A model generated the notes under the pieces. It did no database searches and was not told the DNA's origin. It saw only the letters and a program-made list of their open reading frames with translations. From Streptomyces antibioticus (GTDB lineage Bacteria > Actinomycetota > Actinomycetes > Streptomycetales > Streptomycetaceae): a stretch of 64,000 bases of DNA. Position numbers and translations under genes: made by a program. The stretch is from positions 806,001-870,000 of the forward strand of contig NZ_KQ948422.1 in NCBI RefSeq assembly GCF_001514065.1, read 5' to 3'. Below are positions 9,901 to 16,600 of this stretch, in pieces (positions within the stretch are counted from its first letter, which is position 1; each line of letters opens with the position of its first letter).

Positions 9901-10559
9901 CCGAGACCGTCACCGACCTGGACGTCCATCTCGGCGCGCGGGCGGAACACATCGGGCTGGTCGGCTACTTCGAACCGGACCTCCCCGAGGACCGCACCGG
10001 CTACGACGGGACGACCTGGGCCGCGATCAAGGCCCGGCACGCACAGCGGCTCGCCGAGTTCCACCACCTGTCCGCGACCATGGCGGCGCTGGCCGAGGAG
10101 GACCGCTTCCACGTCCGCGACGGGCTGGTCCTCGGTCACGAGGGCGACACCCCGGACGGCGCGCTCACGGAGATCACCGACGACCACACCGTCTTCGACC
10201 TGGCCACACCGGACGGCGGACGGCTGGACACACCGACGCACCACGAGACCGTACAGGCGATGATCCACAACGACATGGCCGTCACGCACGGCGCCCATCT
10301 GTACTGGCGCGCGCCCCGATCCCCCTTCGGCAACGGCGTGTTCACGAAGATCCTGGAGTCGCACGGCCCTGACGGCGACCCCCTGCTCCGCTTCCGCCCG
10401 GAGAACGACCACGCACGCCTGGTCCACTACACGCCCCCGCGCGGACCGGCCACCGACATCTCGTCGATCTCCCGGGAACAGGTCTGGACGGACCCCAGCC
10501 CGCACCCCGCGGAGCACCAGCAGGACGACGACGCAGCACCCGGCAGGAGCGGTACGTGA
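993..10559 (+). CDS. Giant multidomain T7SS toxin-like protein: OTU x2, lonely-Cys, duplicated module, edema-factor-like C-terminus
   Basis: 3188 residues with no Sec signal peptide. Order: helical WXG/PPE-like N-terminus with hydrophobic segments (about 1-350); Thr/Pro/Ser-rich linker (360-580); OTU-like cysteine peptidase domain 1 (GDGDCFF, Cys598; NHYSA, His855); Lys-rich linker; unknown module A (975-1390); lonely-Cys domain (FFAGHG His1488; LYSCHTG Cys1581); second Lys-rich linker; module B, a copy of A (1825-2250); OTU domain 2 (GDGDCYF, Cys2285; NHYSA, His2455); a third degenerate OTU-like segment (about 2690-2845); and a C-terminal region (about 2925-3160) resembling the adenylyl-cyclase fold of anthrax edema factor but lacking one metal-binding Asp. 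Location after YbaB and WXG100 genes implies T7SS export. OTU domains normally cleave ubiquitin-like or other isopeptide bonds; here they may act in self-processing or on target cells (inference). Confidence 0.85.
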   Translation: MAIHVSPEVNNLLLLLIGERMLQADEDKAYQSHEPYARLGRQLHRLSDLIEASVVEVGRSLPPAVATRYVRAMNLFVDDRGRNALKDFAAELDVVAQSRVETSMNIMEAKWQIIAEIVRLLIELAVILVMSVFSGGSAAGKAAVARAQSRVTLLTILDNLMRRTHLMPSLSEAFDEAFTTFAVRLSLIAFGPDGRRPHGFDWEQILQDAVFGGITGMFHGVFEGVVDKFKKFFRKDHFDDTLVKNLHDDVLSKTDRNLSSGHNNRDIGGDRDTGGTHGVGNDRNLKDEFGDGVGDAVLEGAAETGGEFVTVGLFTGTWALSGDTFLTAAGSALFMGAVFTGVAKFGSQFNVQMDAVNEVRTSGAATGNSASKATGETQASDGSGRPATGRSGTAGTGQDADGTRTTPAGRGGQTDDTRKHEETPVHDPLHEGGDSDTEDGQAGMAPTTLSSTAPSQNTPASAGTTGTSTGSSDTPARTPTTSRRDGAHDTSATDPSAPSPRRTVSAAPVPDIPARNEPGTTTSSTEPPAAPTPITTTSTTSTPATASLSAAPAHAPAPSGSTTVSPSSVAAQPRPLARTIPFQDDELQVLEVDGDGDCFFTSLLAGLHHQGHGSELVALDVPQLRQRAAEAYKGSAAYEEANTRDVLDVLLQDLDPADLTALTGGARPQLSAEQQKDIENQLHKKLYGDELRRLVTSEADLAVLTDLPDTAVRALQPGYQPVLGKAQRAEREELSNGVRARMMRDQIRQTLTGDDTQRAEELWSRLVQRRYPGWAETSPGLADFLNTELGDLVTDSIRDHTMWTTPFFDLAPSGIAQALGLNITVVQQNEHGTWDLPLNPGAGRALYVHYNGVNHYSAIRNTPVPRPAGTFVAPMTTSSADTPTGAGNTTRPATSSRVNELIDVLRGTPVDQRVLDSLHRLSPGTVDALLGSARRQPPPAAGTGKGKAPDKNKKDKGKKESKADKAARLAGHKPDAALKKVLHHPGYATGDQFGIAAYLLADENVHVVVVQDPDAKNDRSADIESFYRANGIPEGRIHKVTVTADTDGDTLVMAVFDKVNGLEGKSSSMSKNQLKNLVVPVGAATTWLGENFSGTTRDKVRAAWHLDDRGFPQQDRDNVAEWLAKKHITVEPGREVIVLWSRFSGKRGDVHVEHDTSYTGMDQLLTAIHARTKNNPPGPLVIIAGDAKVNPKSRPHYPEITQKHWENGLTVHDLTDFWDDKDGTAAWGGDTRLGQMRLYEYLNRQSGNSLKHLGFRSGNLEAMALAGHQVKYLEEKGSFGGERMQKWHEGTSKAPLTIGYERIVIERPPTRSGQIALEARGTWEKKDEEYRKLDSLTAEQKKELTNLAQAFKHPAWVPGKNNNPGADKPFKSPSAKGFLPADVDKIAHALFGTAPARPTILVTLPPTPQGRVRTLDGESLADTDIRNYGLAQGLASFTDADWRDRAARYDTVTSTTEYSDYRPNDRVLIGAPKDVPWRGQNVSFFAGHGKATRVDLALGAPRTVAVPKKTRPVEGTKETPSAEKTPPAEGTKDTPSAEEKPPEVTYVTYDTVSVTGPELGRYLIRWGGLGPDGQPIVLYSCHTGARPAHGGLPVAQHVANTTGRPVFAPRTKAGTALDSTGRVRPTLDVESDDGKGGVVASEWLLFLPEPSGDALADLAAHAGLHQGAEALDPWTANRTLQFVRTLRGTTGIDTGADPELLRGLGALEALRWNGTTDAYTDGRMTPDLLTSITRENFGLPGTVTPTPDQYRAVLTAARTAAPDTAPGALTVQPVPAGTGPQSTPAVDTARVRAPLSESGKGKGKEKKTDKVKESKEEKAARLAKKTPATNLKKVLMHPGYATGDQFGIATYLLGDENVHVVVVRDPGNPRDRSDDIVAFYRSNGIGEDRIHERTTGEGEGQDADSLARGVFDSINSAALADTSPPTGKQLRDLVVPVGAATTWLGANFSTEQREKARRAWQLDDTAFPEEDQDRVADWLAARNITVDPGRQVIVLWSRFSGKRGDVHVEHDTSYKGMDQLLTAIHARTKDNPPGPLVVIAGDAKVNPKSRPHYPEMAKKHRRSGLSVHDLTDFWDDREGTAAWGGDTRTGQMRLYEYLHRQSGNSLKHLGFRSGNLEAMALAGHKVNYLEEEGSVGGERMQKWHEGTSKAPLTIGYKRIVINRPPTLSGQIALEALDTWQKTEAEYRRLKITPEQKDELTNLAQAFKHPAWVPGKNNTRGAKKPWRDPSTRGFTPEDIDKIAHELLGTAESPDPRRQSTGNWPHPMFTSGDRPFRQVSVAGDGDCYFRSLLEGARLQAPDGAPVGESVEDLRHRAADRFMDSDAHALLNRTDALEELLQDIPDRNMRDEVRTALNQGGPEAEAAWRAWLRDTYPTWARSGPPLSAVRGRPLGDLVAESIRKVALWNTPFFDHAPEVVAQALGLRVVVVNADGTPDYVLNPDADRTVHVFYNGHNHYSALAPTEPAAGHPALVSATEHFTGAEGELDSRRPPRLDRALLPPPPPEDEVTFGDSPVVLRGTDEVVREITDRADLPAGTRAALDLALRATPQAFQGRGWVSPQFVDSRNRLRAVRVTIRPHGAWARFADNAPRDRSRGPAGSAVYVNDVQYDVSFEGEPVGLGPAGLPLPFTVRESHFTFGVRNGLALRPSDTEAGPDARRGEPTGTLTTGPGSTCWHHHPGPGTLTGPDGTVYDLVEPAEDGNNFWNALALSGDEAEERPLPLGSVLDRRAPFTATELADAGESLGHDGRPVVRFRASAGRIPDDVSLTLTQERELILTQLRAARRWNPATTRTAARIAADATGTTVTIVAEDGSSRSYAPLAGAPAGRAVILYQRGGEFLPAHPRPPAGLSPADPAFQGLEVTSADVRDLAVGASAAATWSLMPTARLTVAELGLGEGDLAKLWQTHGHRIGPGVSPQAARQRYGMPEENFGKFRAIARERGLVIDVRPTHPTTANWLDEGKLPRPREIQAETVTDLDVHLGARAEHIGLVGYFEPDLPEDRTGYDGTTWAAIKARHAQRLAEFHHLSATMAALAEEDRFHVRDGLVLGHEGDTPDGALTEITDDHTVFDLATPDGGRLDTPTHHETVQAMIHNDMAVTHGAHLYWRAPRSPFGNGVFTKILESHGPDGDPLLRFRPENDHARLVHYTPPRGPATDISSISREQVWTDPSPHPAEHQQDDDAAPGRSGT
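4396..4467 (+). repeat. 72-bp exact direct repeat, copy 1 (module A of the giant gene)
   Basis: Identical to 6964-7035, offset 2568 bp (856 codons). It encodes the most conserved core of the duplicated module (VIVLWSRFSGKRGDVHVEH). The homology continues at lower identity on both sides, roughly 3920-5160 versus 6480-7740. Exact identity over 72 bp within a diverged duplication suggests recent gene conversion or strong constraint. Confidence 0.9.
6964..7035 (+). repeat. 72-bp exact direct repeat, copy 2 (module B of the giant gene)
   Basis: Identical to 4396-4467. Recombination between the copies would delete 2568 bp in frame, removing the lonely-Cys domain and fusing modules A and B. Confidence 0.9.
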
Positions 10560-11320
10560 CCAACAGCGAGACAGGGCGGGCGCCGCAACTCCCGCCAAGC
10601 GCACCACCGTTGCCGGAGGAGGTCCGGGAGGCCGCCCGGCTCGCCCCCGACCACTGGATCGGCGTCGTCGACCCCGGATGGCGCGCGGACGGCCCGCCGC
10701 CGCGCTGGGCGGTGGTCGGCGAATGGCGGTCCGGGGAGACCGGCGAGGTCGAGGAATGGGAGCCGAACGACGAGTACCGGCCCTCTCCGTCGGCCCTCGG
10801 CTGGGCCGAACCGACCGATCCGGTGGACGAGGCCGTACGGTTGGCCGTCACCGGGTACGGACCGGTGGCGGACGTGCTCCGCGCCCTGGCCGACGCCGAG
10901 GTCTCCTTCGTGCGCGCGCCGGAGGGCGGCCCGCTCGCCATGACGTCCCCGGACGGCGAGCCGACGATCCCGGTCTTCACCTCCCGCGAACACCAGCCCT
11001 TCAGCGGCTCGCTCGTCCACGACACGCTGCCGGTACGGGAGTTGGCCGCGTACGGCATGACGCTCACCGTCAATCCGGCGGGGCCGGCCTGCATGGTGGT
11101 GGGCGCGGAGGAACTGCCGGACGCCACGCGGGCCGGTCAGCCGACGTCCGCGCGGGACGCCGGTCCAGCCGATGTCCCGGCCACGGCACGGCTCTTCACC
11201 CCGGACGACGACCTCGCCGCGCCCACGGCCCCTGACGTGCCGCTGGTGTCCACGGCACCCGACGACCTCGCCCTGCCCGGATCACCTCAAATCTCCGCCA
11301 CGGAAGGCAGCACCGCATGA
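10556..11320 (+). CDS. T7SS-associated SseB-like protein
   Basis: 254 residues. The GTG start overlaps the stop of the giant gene (GTGA), indicating coupling. The N-terminal part (about 15-90) carries DHWIGVVDPGW, WAVVGEWRSG and EEYRPSP-like text (DEYRPSPSALGW), familiar from Streptomyces proteins named type VII secretion system-associated. The middle (about 100-185) has an SseB-like pattern with PVFTS and LTVNPAGP. The C-terminus is low-complexity Pro/Asp/Ala. Its role as chaperone or accessory factor for the giant substrate is inferred from position. Confidence 0.75.
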   Translation: MTNSETGRAPQLPPSAPPLPEEVREAARLAPDHWIGVVDPGWRADGPPPRWAVVGEWRSGETGEVEEWEPNDEYRPSPSALGWAEPTDPVDEAVRLAVTGYGPVADVLRALADAEVSFVRAPEGGPLAMTSPDGEPTIPVFTSREHQPFSGSLVHDTLPVRELAAYGMTLTVNPAGPACMVVGAEELPDATRAGQPTSARDAGPADVPATARLFTPDDDLAAPTAPDVPLVSTAPDDLALPGSPQISATEGSTA

Positions 11321-12504
11321 CCACCCCACCCGACGAGCCGGCGGGCGAGGCTCCGGCGGCCCGGCCGGGGGCGACCGGCGAGGCCCACGCGGCCCCGGCC
11401 CCCTCCCCGGCCCTCCCGTCTCCCCTGCCCCAGCGGCGAAGAGGGCCGTCAGCGATCGCCGAGGCCTCCGCCGGGGTGTCCCGGCCGAACGCCACGGCCG
11501 ACGGACCCGCCACGCCACCGGAGTCGTCCGAGCCCGACACCGCAGCCCCGATGTCGGAAGCCGCGGCCGAGTTCGCAGCACTCACGGCCGCGGAACCGGC
11601 TCCGGCACCCGCGGTCTCCCGCAGCGGTTTCGGCGCCGGCACCCCAGGAGGCTTCGGCGCCTCGGGAGACTCCGGCACCTCGGGCGGCGTCGGTACCTCG
11701 GCCGGCGTCGGCACCTCGGGAGACTTCGCCGGCCGTACGCAATCCGCCCCCTCCGCGACCGCACACCCGGCCCGCCCCCGCAAGCCCCTCCTGGCGGGCG
11801 CCGCGCTCGTCGGCGCGGTCCTGATCGCCGTACCGTTCCTCCTCACAGACGGCGACGACGGCGACCGGCCCGCCGACCGGGCCGCAAGCACCGGAGCCCC
11901 TCTCCCCGGCGACCACTGGACCGGCGGTGAGACCGGCTCGTACGGCACCGCCGCGCCCCCGTCCGGCTCTCCCTCGGCCCAGGCATCCAGGGGCCCCGCC
12001 ACCGACCGGGCCTCGGACCGTCCGAAGTCGGACGACACCACGCCGACACCGGACGGGAAGGCCACGGGCACCGCCACCCATGCGGCACCCGCCGCCTCGG
12101 CCACCGGCGGCTCCACCGCCACCGGAATCCGCATCCGCGGCCAGGCCTCCGGCCGCTGCCTGGACGTCACCGACGGCAGCACCGCCGAGCGCACCCCCTT
12201 GCAGATCTGGGACTGTTCGGGCGCCGCACGGCAGCGCTGGCGGCTCGCCTCCGACGGGACCGTACGCGCCCTGGGCATGTGCATGGACGTAGACGGAGGT
12301 TCCCGCGACGACGGCGCCACGATCCAGCTGGCCACCTGCAACGGCACCGGCGCCCAGCGGTTCCGCCTCAACGCCGCGCACGACCTGGTCAACGTCCAGG
12401 CCGACAAGTGCGTAGACGTCAAGGACCAGTTGACGGCCAACGGCAGCCGCATCCAGCTGTGGACCTGCACGGGATCGGACAACCAGAAATGGAGCACCGC
12501 GTGA
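11317..12504 (+). CDS. Membrane-anchored ricin-type beta-trefoil lectin, paralogue 1
   Basis: 395 residues; ATG overlaps the previous stop (ATGA). A long Ala/Pro/Gly-rich cytoplasmic segment leads to one transmembrane helix (about 150-172, LLAGAALVGAVLIAVPFLL), then a Ser/Thr/Gly linker and a C-terminal ricin B domain (about 268-395). The domain shows the three subdomains typical of a beta-trefoil, with paired cysteines and QxW-type motifs (LQIWDC, IQLATC, IQLWTC; endings QRW, QRF, QKW). Topology suggests a cell-surface carbohydrate-binding module. Its place at the end of a T7SS effector unit hints at wall docking or substrate display (inference). Confidence 0.85.
   Translation: MTTPPDEPAGEAPAARPGATGEAHAAPAPSPALPSPLPQRRRGPSAIAEASAGVSRPNATADGPATPPESSEPDTAAPMSEAAAEFAALTAAEPAPAPAVSRSGFGAGTPGGFGASGDSGTSGGVGTSAGVGTSGDFAGRTQSAPSATAHPARPRKPLLAGAALVGAVLIAVPFLLTDGDDGDRPADRAASTGAPLPGDHWTGGETGSYGTAAPPSGSPSAQASRGPATDRASDRPKSDDTTPTPDGKATGTATHAAPAASATGGSTATGIRIRGQASGRCLDVTDGSTAERTPLQIWDCSGAARQRWRLASDGTVRALGMCMDVDGGSRDDGATIQLATCNGTGAQRFRLNAAHDLVNVQADKCVDVKDQLTANGSRIQLWTCTGSDNQKWSTA
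12415..12447 (+). repeat. 33-bp exact repeat shared by the two lectin genes, copy 1
   Basis: Identical to 13590-13622. It encodes the DVKDQLTANGS stretch of the third trefoil subdomain and marks these genes as a tandem duplication with near-identical 3' ends. Confidence 0.9.
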
Positions 12505-13679
12505 CGCGCCCCGGCACGCCGCCCACTCCGCACGCACCCGACGGAAGACCGAAGGACCCCATGACCGCCGCTTCTCCTGACCATCCGGCGACCACGAGCG
12601 GCACAGCGGTCGCCGCGGCGACCGCCACCGCCAGCTCCGCTCCCGCTGGCGAGCCCGCGTCCCTCCCTGCTCCCGTCCCTGATGCCGAGTTGGCCGCGGT
12701 GACCGTCGCCGCCGAGGAGGAGGCGCCCTCCGCCGACGCGGACACGGGGACCCAGGAGGCCACGGACAGCGACACCGACCGGGAGGACGAGGAACACGCC
12801 GAACCCCCCGCCGAGACCGCCACCGCCACCGACCCCGCCCGCCCCCGAAAGAGCCTCCTGGCCGGCGCCGCCATCGCCGGAACCCTGCTGGCGGCCGTCC
12901 CGTTCCTCATCACCACGCCCCATGACAGCACCGGCGACGAACACGGCAGCCGCTCGACAGACGCCCTCGCGGGCACCGTTCTCGGCGGCGCGGCCGACCA
13001 GGAGATCCCCGGCGTCTACGGCACCGCCGCCCCCTCCCCCGGCAGCCATGCGTCGACCGGCACGAAGGACAACAGCGGTCAGCACAAGGGCGGTTCGGGA
13101 ACCGGCACCGGCACCGGCACCGGATCGTCCGGAGGCGGTGCGCCCCACTCCGGATCGTCTTCGGGCGGCAAGAAGACCACGGGGACCAAGTCACACAAGT
13201 CCGGCCAGTCCTCATCCACTTCGGGCACCAAGCCGAACACCGGCAAGAACACGGCGCCGGGCACGGGCAGCACCAGCGGCTCCGGCGGCACGGTCACCGC
13301 CGTGAGCATCCGCGGCTACGCCTCCAACCGCTGCATAGACGCCACCGGCGGCTCCGGCGCGGACGGCACCCTCCTGCAGATCTGGGACTGCACGGGGGCC
13401 TCCTGGCAGAAGTGGAAGTTCATGTCGGACGGCACCGTCCGCTCGATGGGCAAGTGCATGGATGTGGCCTGGGGTTCGACCGCGAACGGCGCGGCGATCC
13501 AGCTGGCGGACTGCAGCGGCAATCAGGCCCAGCAGTTCCGGTTGAACTCCGCGCACGACCTGGTCAGCGTCAAGGCCGACAAATGCGTGGACGTCAAGGA
13601 CCAGTTGACGGCCAACGGCAGCGCACTCCAGCTGTGGGCGTGCGGCGGCACCGACAACCAGAAATGGGGCAAGGTCTGA
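12501..13679 (+). CDS. Membrane-anchored ricin-type beta-trefoil lectin, paralogue 2
   Basis: 392 residues from GTG 12501, which overlaps the previous stop (GTGA) and has GGAG six bases upstream. ATG 12561 is an alternative. It has the same layout as the upstream paralogue: acidic Pro/Ala-rich N-terminus, one transmembrane helix (LLAGAAIAGTLLAAVPFLI), a Ser/Gly/Thr/Lys-rich external linker with GT repeats, and a C-terminal ricin B trefoil with LQIWDC, IQLADC and LQLWAC motifs. The linker is longer and more repetitive than in paralogue 1. The gene ends 3 bp from the convergent regulator gene. Confidence 0.82.
   Translation: MTRPGTPPTPHAPDGRPKDPMTAASPDHPATTSGTAVAAATATASSAPAGEPASLPAPVPDAELAAVTVAAEEEAPSADADTGTQEATDSDTDREDEEHAEPPAETATATDPARPRKSLLAGAAIAGTLLAAVPFLITTPHDSTGDEHGSRSTDALAGTVLGGAADQEIPGVYGTAAPSPGSHASTGTKDNSGQHKGGSGTGTGTGTGSSGGGAPHSGSSSGGKKTTGTKSHKSGQSSSTSGTKPNTGKNTAPGTGSTSGSGGTVTAVSIRGYASNRCIDATGGSGADGTLLQIWDCTGASWQKWKFMSDGTVRSMGKCMDVAWGSTANGAAIQLADCSGNQAQQFRLNSAHDLVSVKADKCVDVKDQLTANGSALQLWACGGTDNQKWGKV
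13590..13622 (+). repeat. 33-bp exact repeat shared by the two lectin genes, copy 2
   Basis: Identical to 12415-12447; see copy 1. Confidence 0.9.
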
Positions 13680-13682
13680 CCC

Positions 13683-16600
13683 TCACCGTGGTTCCCCCGG
13701 CGGTCGCGCCGCGCCCCACCGCCGCGCGACCCCCTCCGCCCGTACGAAGTACCGGCGGGCCGCGTCCTCATCGCCCAGCAGTCGGTGCAGCAAACCCAGA
13801 TAGTGAGCCACCGGTCGCATGGCGAAGACGGTGTACGCGCCCCCCGACAACTGATCGCGCACGGGCAGCAGTTGCCGTATCAGCTCGGGCGCCTCGGCGT
13901 GCCGCCCGAGCAGCGCGGCCAGTTCGGCGCGGATGCAGGTGTTCCGGGTGTGATGGTGATCGTGCCGCAGCGGGATGCGCCCGACCGTCCGGGCCTCGTC
14001 GAGGCGTCCCAGGCGGGCGAGAACGAGCGCGTACGTGTCCCCGTCGATCGGCCCGTTGCGCTCGTACCGCTCCCGGGCCAGCGGCACCAGTTCCGCCACC
14101 CGCCCCCGCGCGAGCCCCACGGTGATCATCGCCATCTCATGGAAGTCCCGGGCGTGCATCATGCCGTGCCGGCCCATCAGCGCGCCGACCTCGTCGTATC
14201 CCCGCACCGCCTCGTCGAAGTCCCCCTGCACCTGCGCGAGCATGGCGAGGCTCGCCCGGTGCACGGCTTCCGACTCGACCAGCCGATACCGCACGGCGAT
14301 TTGCAGGCCCGCCTCGGCGTGCGCCCGCAGCGCGTCGGGATCATTGCGTGCCCCGGCGACACTGGCGTCGATGAACTCGCACACCCAGCGATAGACCGGC
14401 AGGTCGAGCCGCTCGGCCAGGACCCGCAGCTCGGCGGCGGCGCGGGAGCGGAACCCGGTAGCTCGTTCATAGGAACGGCACTTGGCCGCGGACGCCAACG
14501 CCTGGGCGAGCAGAGCGGGTTCACCACTCAGGCGGGCTACGGCGACCAGCTCCCGCGCGGCCAGCACAACTCTCCGAGGGGCGTCCTCACCGGCGATCTC
14601 GGCGACGAGCGTGTCCAGCAACAGACAGCGGACAGCCGCATCGGCCGCTCCGCTCGCGACGGTCGTGTCCCCCGTGGACCGCGCCTGCCCCTCACCGGGT
14701 GTCGCCTCGGCGAGGAGCCGCTCCAGCGCAGCCACGACCGGCCGGTCCACGAAACCGTAGGGACGGGTCTGCCAGGGAGTCGGCACCTGCCACCCGGTCA
14801 GCGCGGCGGCGAGCAGATCGTCCCGTCCGGCCTGCTCCGCGATCTCGATCGCGCGGCCTCGGGTGACCCGAGCGGCGGGCGTCGTCCCCGCCCGGACCTG
14901 GGCGCGCAGCAGTTTCCCAAGCAGTTCGACCCGGCGCGCATCGCGGTCGCCTCCCGGTTCGGGGATGCGCTCGTACGACTCGACGACCCGTTCCAGCATT
15001 CCCACGGCGGCGTCATAGGCGTATCTTCGCTCGGCCAACTCGGCGGCCCGCAGCCCGTGTTCGACGGCGAGCGGGGCCAGAGCGGCGGTACCGGACCGGG
15101 AGCAGTGGTAGGCAAGGGCGGTGGCGGCGTCGGGCCGTAGATCGCGCAACGCCTCGGCGATCCGCGCATGCACCCGGCCCCGGCGCAGCCAGGTCAGATC
15201 GGCGTAGAGGGTGTCCCGTACCAGGGCGTGCGCGAACCGGACGCGCCCCGGCCCCGGTTCACTGAGCAGCCCGGCCGCGACGCCCGCCTCCAGCCCGTCC
15301 AGAACGTCGGCTTCGGCCAACTCGACAGCACGGATCAGTACTTCGACGTCCGCCTCTCGCCCCACGACGGCGGCGACCCGCAGCACCTCGAAGGCATGCC
15401 GGGGCAACCGGCCCAGCCGACGCCGCAGGACATCACGCACCCCCTGCGGCACATCGGACAACGCCACCAGCGATCCTTCGCTCGCCAACAGCCGTGCGCT
15501 CTCCCGCACATAGAAGGGGTTCCCGCCGGTCCGCTCGGTCAGCACGGCCACCGTGTGCGGGTCGACGTCCGCGCCGCAGACGGCGGTCACCAGGGTGCGT
15601 ACGTCTGCCGCCTCCAGCCCGCCGAGCGCGATCCGGTACGGCGACGATCTGGCCGCGAGCTGTCCCAGTGTCGCGGTGAGCCGGCCCGCCTCGCCGGGCC
15701 GGTGCGCGGTGAGCACCAGCACGGCCGGGCCGTCCTCGCCCGTGAGGTGCTCCAGCAGGGCGAGCGTTTCGGCATCGCCCTGCTGGAGGTCGTCGATCAC
15801 CACGGCGAGTGGACCGCGGGTGGCGGCCTGTGTCATCCAGGTCGCCACCGCGCGGTGCAGCAGGAACCGTCCGGCCACGGCATCCGCAGGGGTATCGGCG
15901 TCCATCCGCTCGTCCAGCAGCGGGGCCACCAGCCTCGGTTCGGTGGGCGGCACCTTCCGCGCCAGGGTCCGCAACGCCTCGACCCAGGCCCAGGCGGGCG
16001 GTGCGCCCTCGAACTCCGGGCACCGCCCCACCAGCACGGTCCATCCTTCGGCGGCCAGCCGCTGGGAGGCCTGCCCCAGGAAGCGCGTCTTGCCGGCCCC
16101 GGCTTCCCCGGTGACCTGGACGACTCCGCCCGAGTGCCGGCTCGCCGCGGCGGCCTGCGCGAGCGCTGCGAGTTCGGTGTCCCGGCCGACGAAGAGGTCG
16201 TCGCCGTGCGGAGTTTCGCAGGGAGGCGGCGCAGCGGGGTGCTGCGTGGGCTGCGCCTGGGAAGCGCCGCCGGCGCCCGCGCTTCCGGCCGGCCTCTCGC
16301 GTCCAGCGTCCGCCGGTGCGGTGGGTATGGGTGCGGTGGATCGGGCGTTCTCGGCCGCGTAACCCTGCCCCGCGAGCATCGCCTGCTCCAGCGCCTCCAG
16401 TTCGGGCCCCAGCTCAAGCCGGAGCTCCTCGCTCAGAATCCGCCGGCACTGCCGCACCGCGTCGATCGCGTCGCCCCGGCGCCCCGCCGCCCACAGGGCT
16501 GTGGCCAGCAACCGCCAGCCGTTCTCCCGCAGGGGCTGCTCCCGGGTGCACGCCGAAGCAAGGAGCACGGCTTCGTCCGCCCGTCCGCCGCTGAGCGCAG

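Noticed and set aside
5247-10607. 1786-codon open frame on the minus strand opposite the giant toxin-like gene
   Set aside because: Antisense shadow of a GC-rich gene; no recognisable motifs, while the plus strand has clear OTU and other domains.
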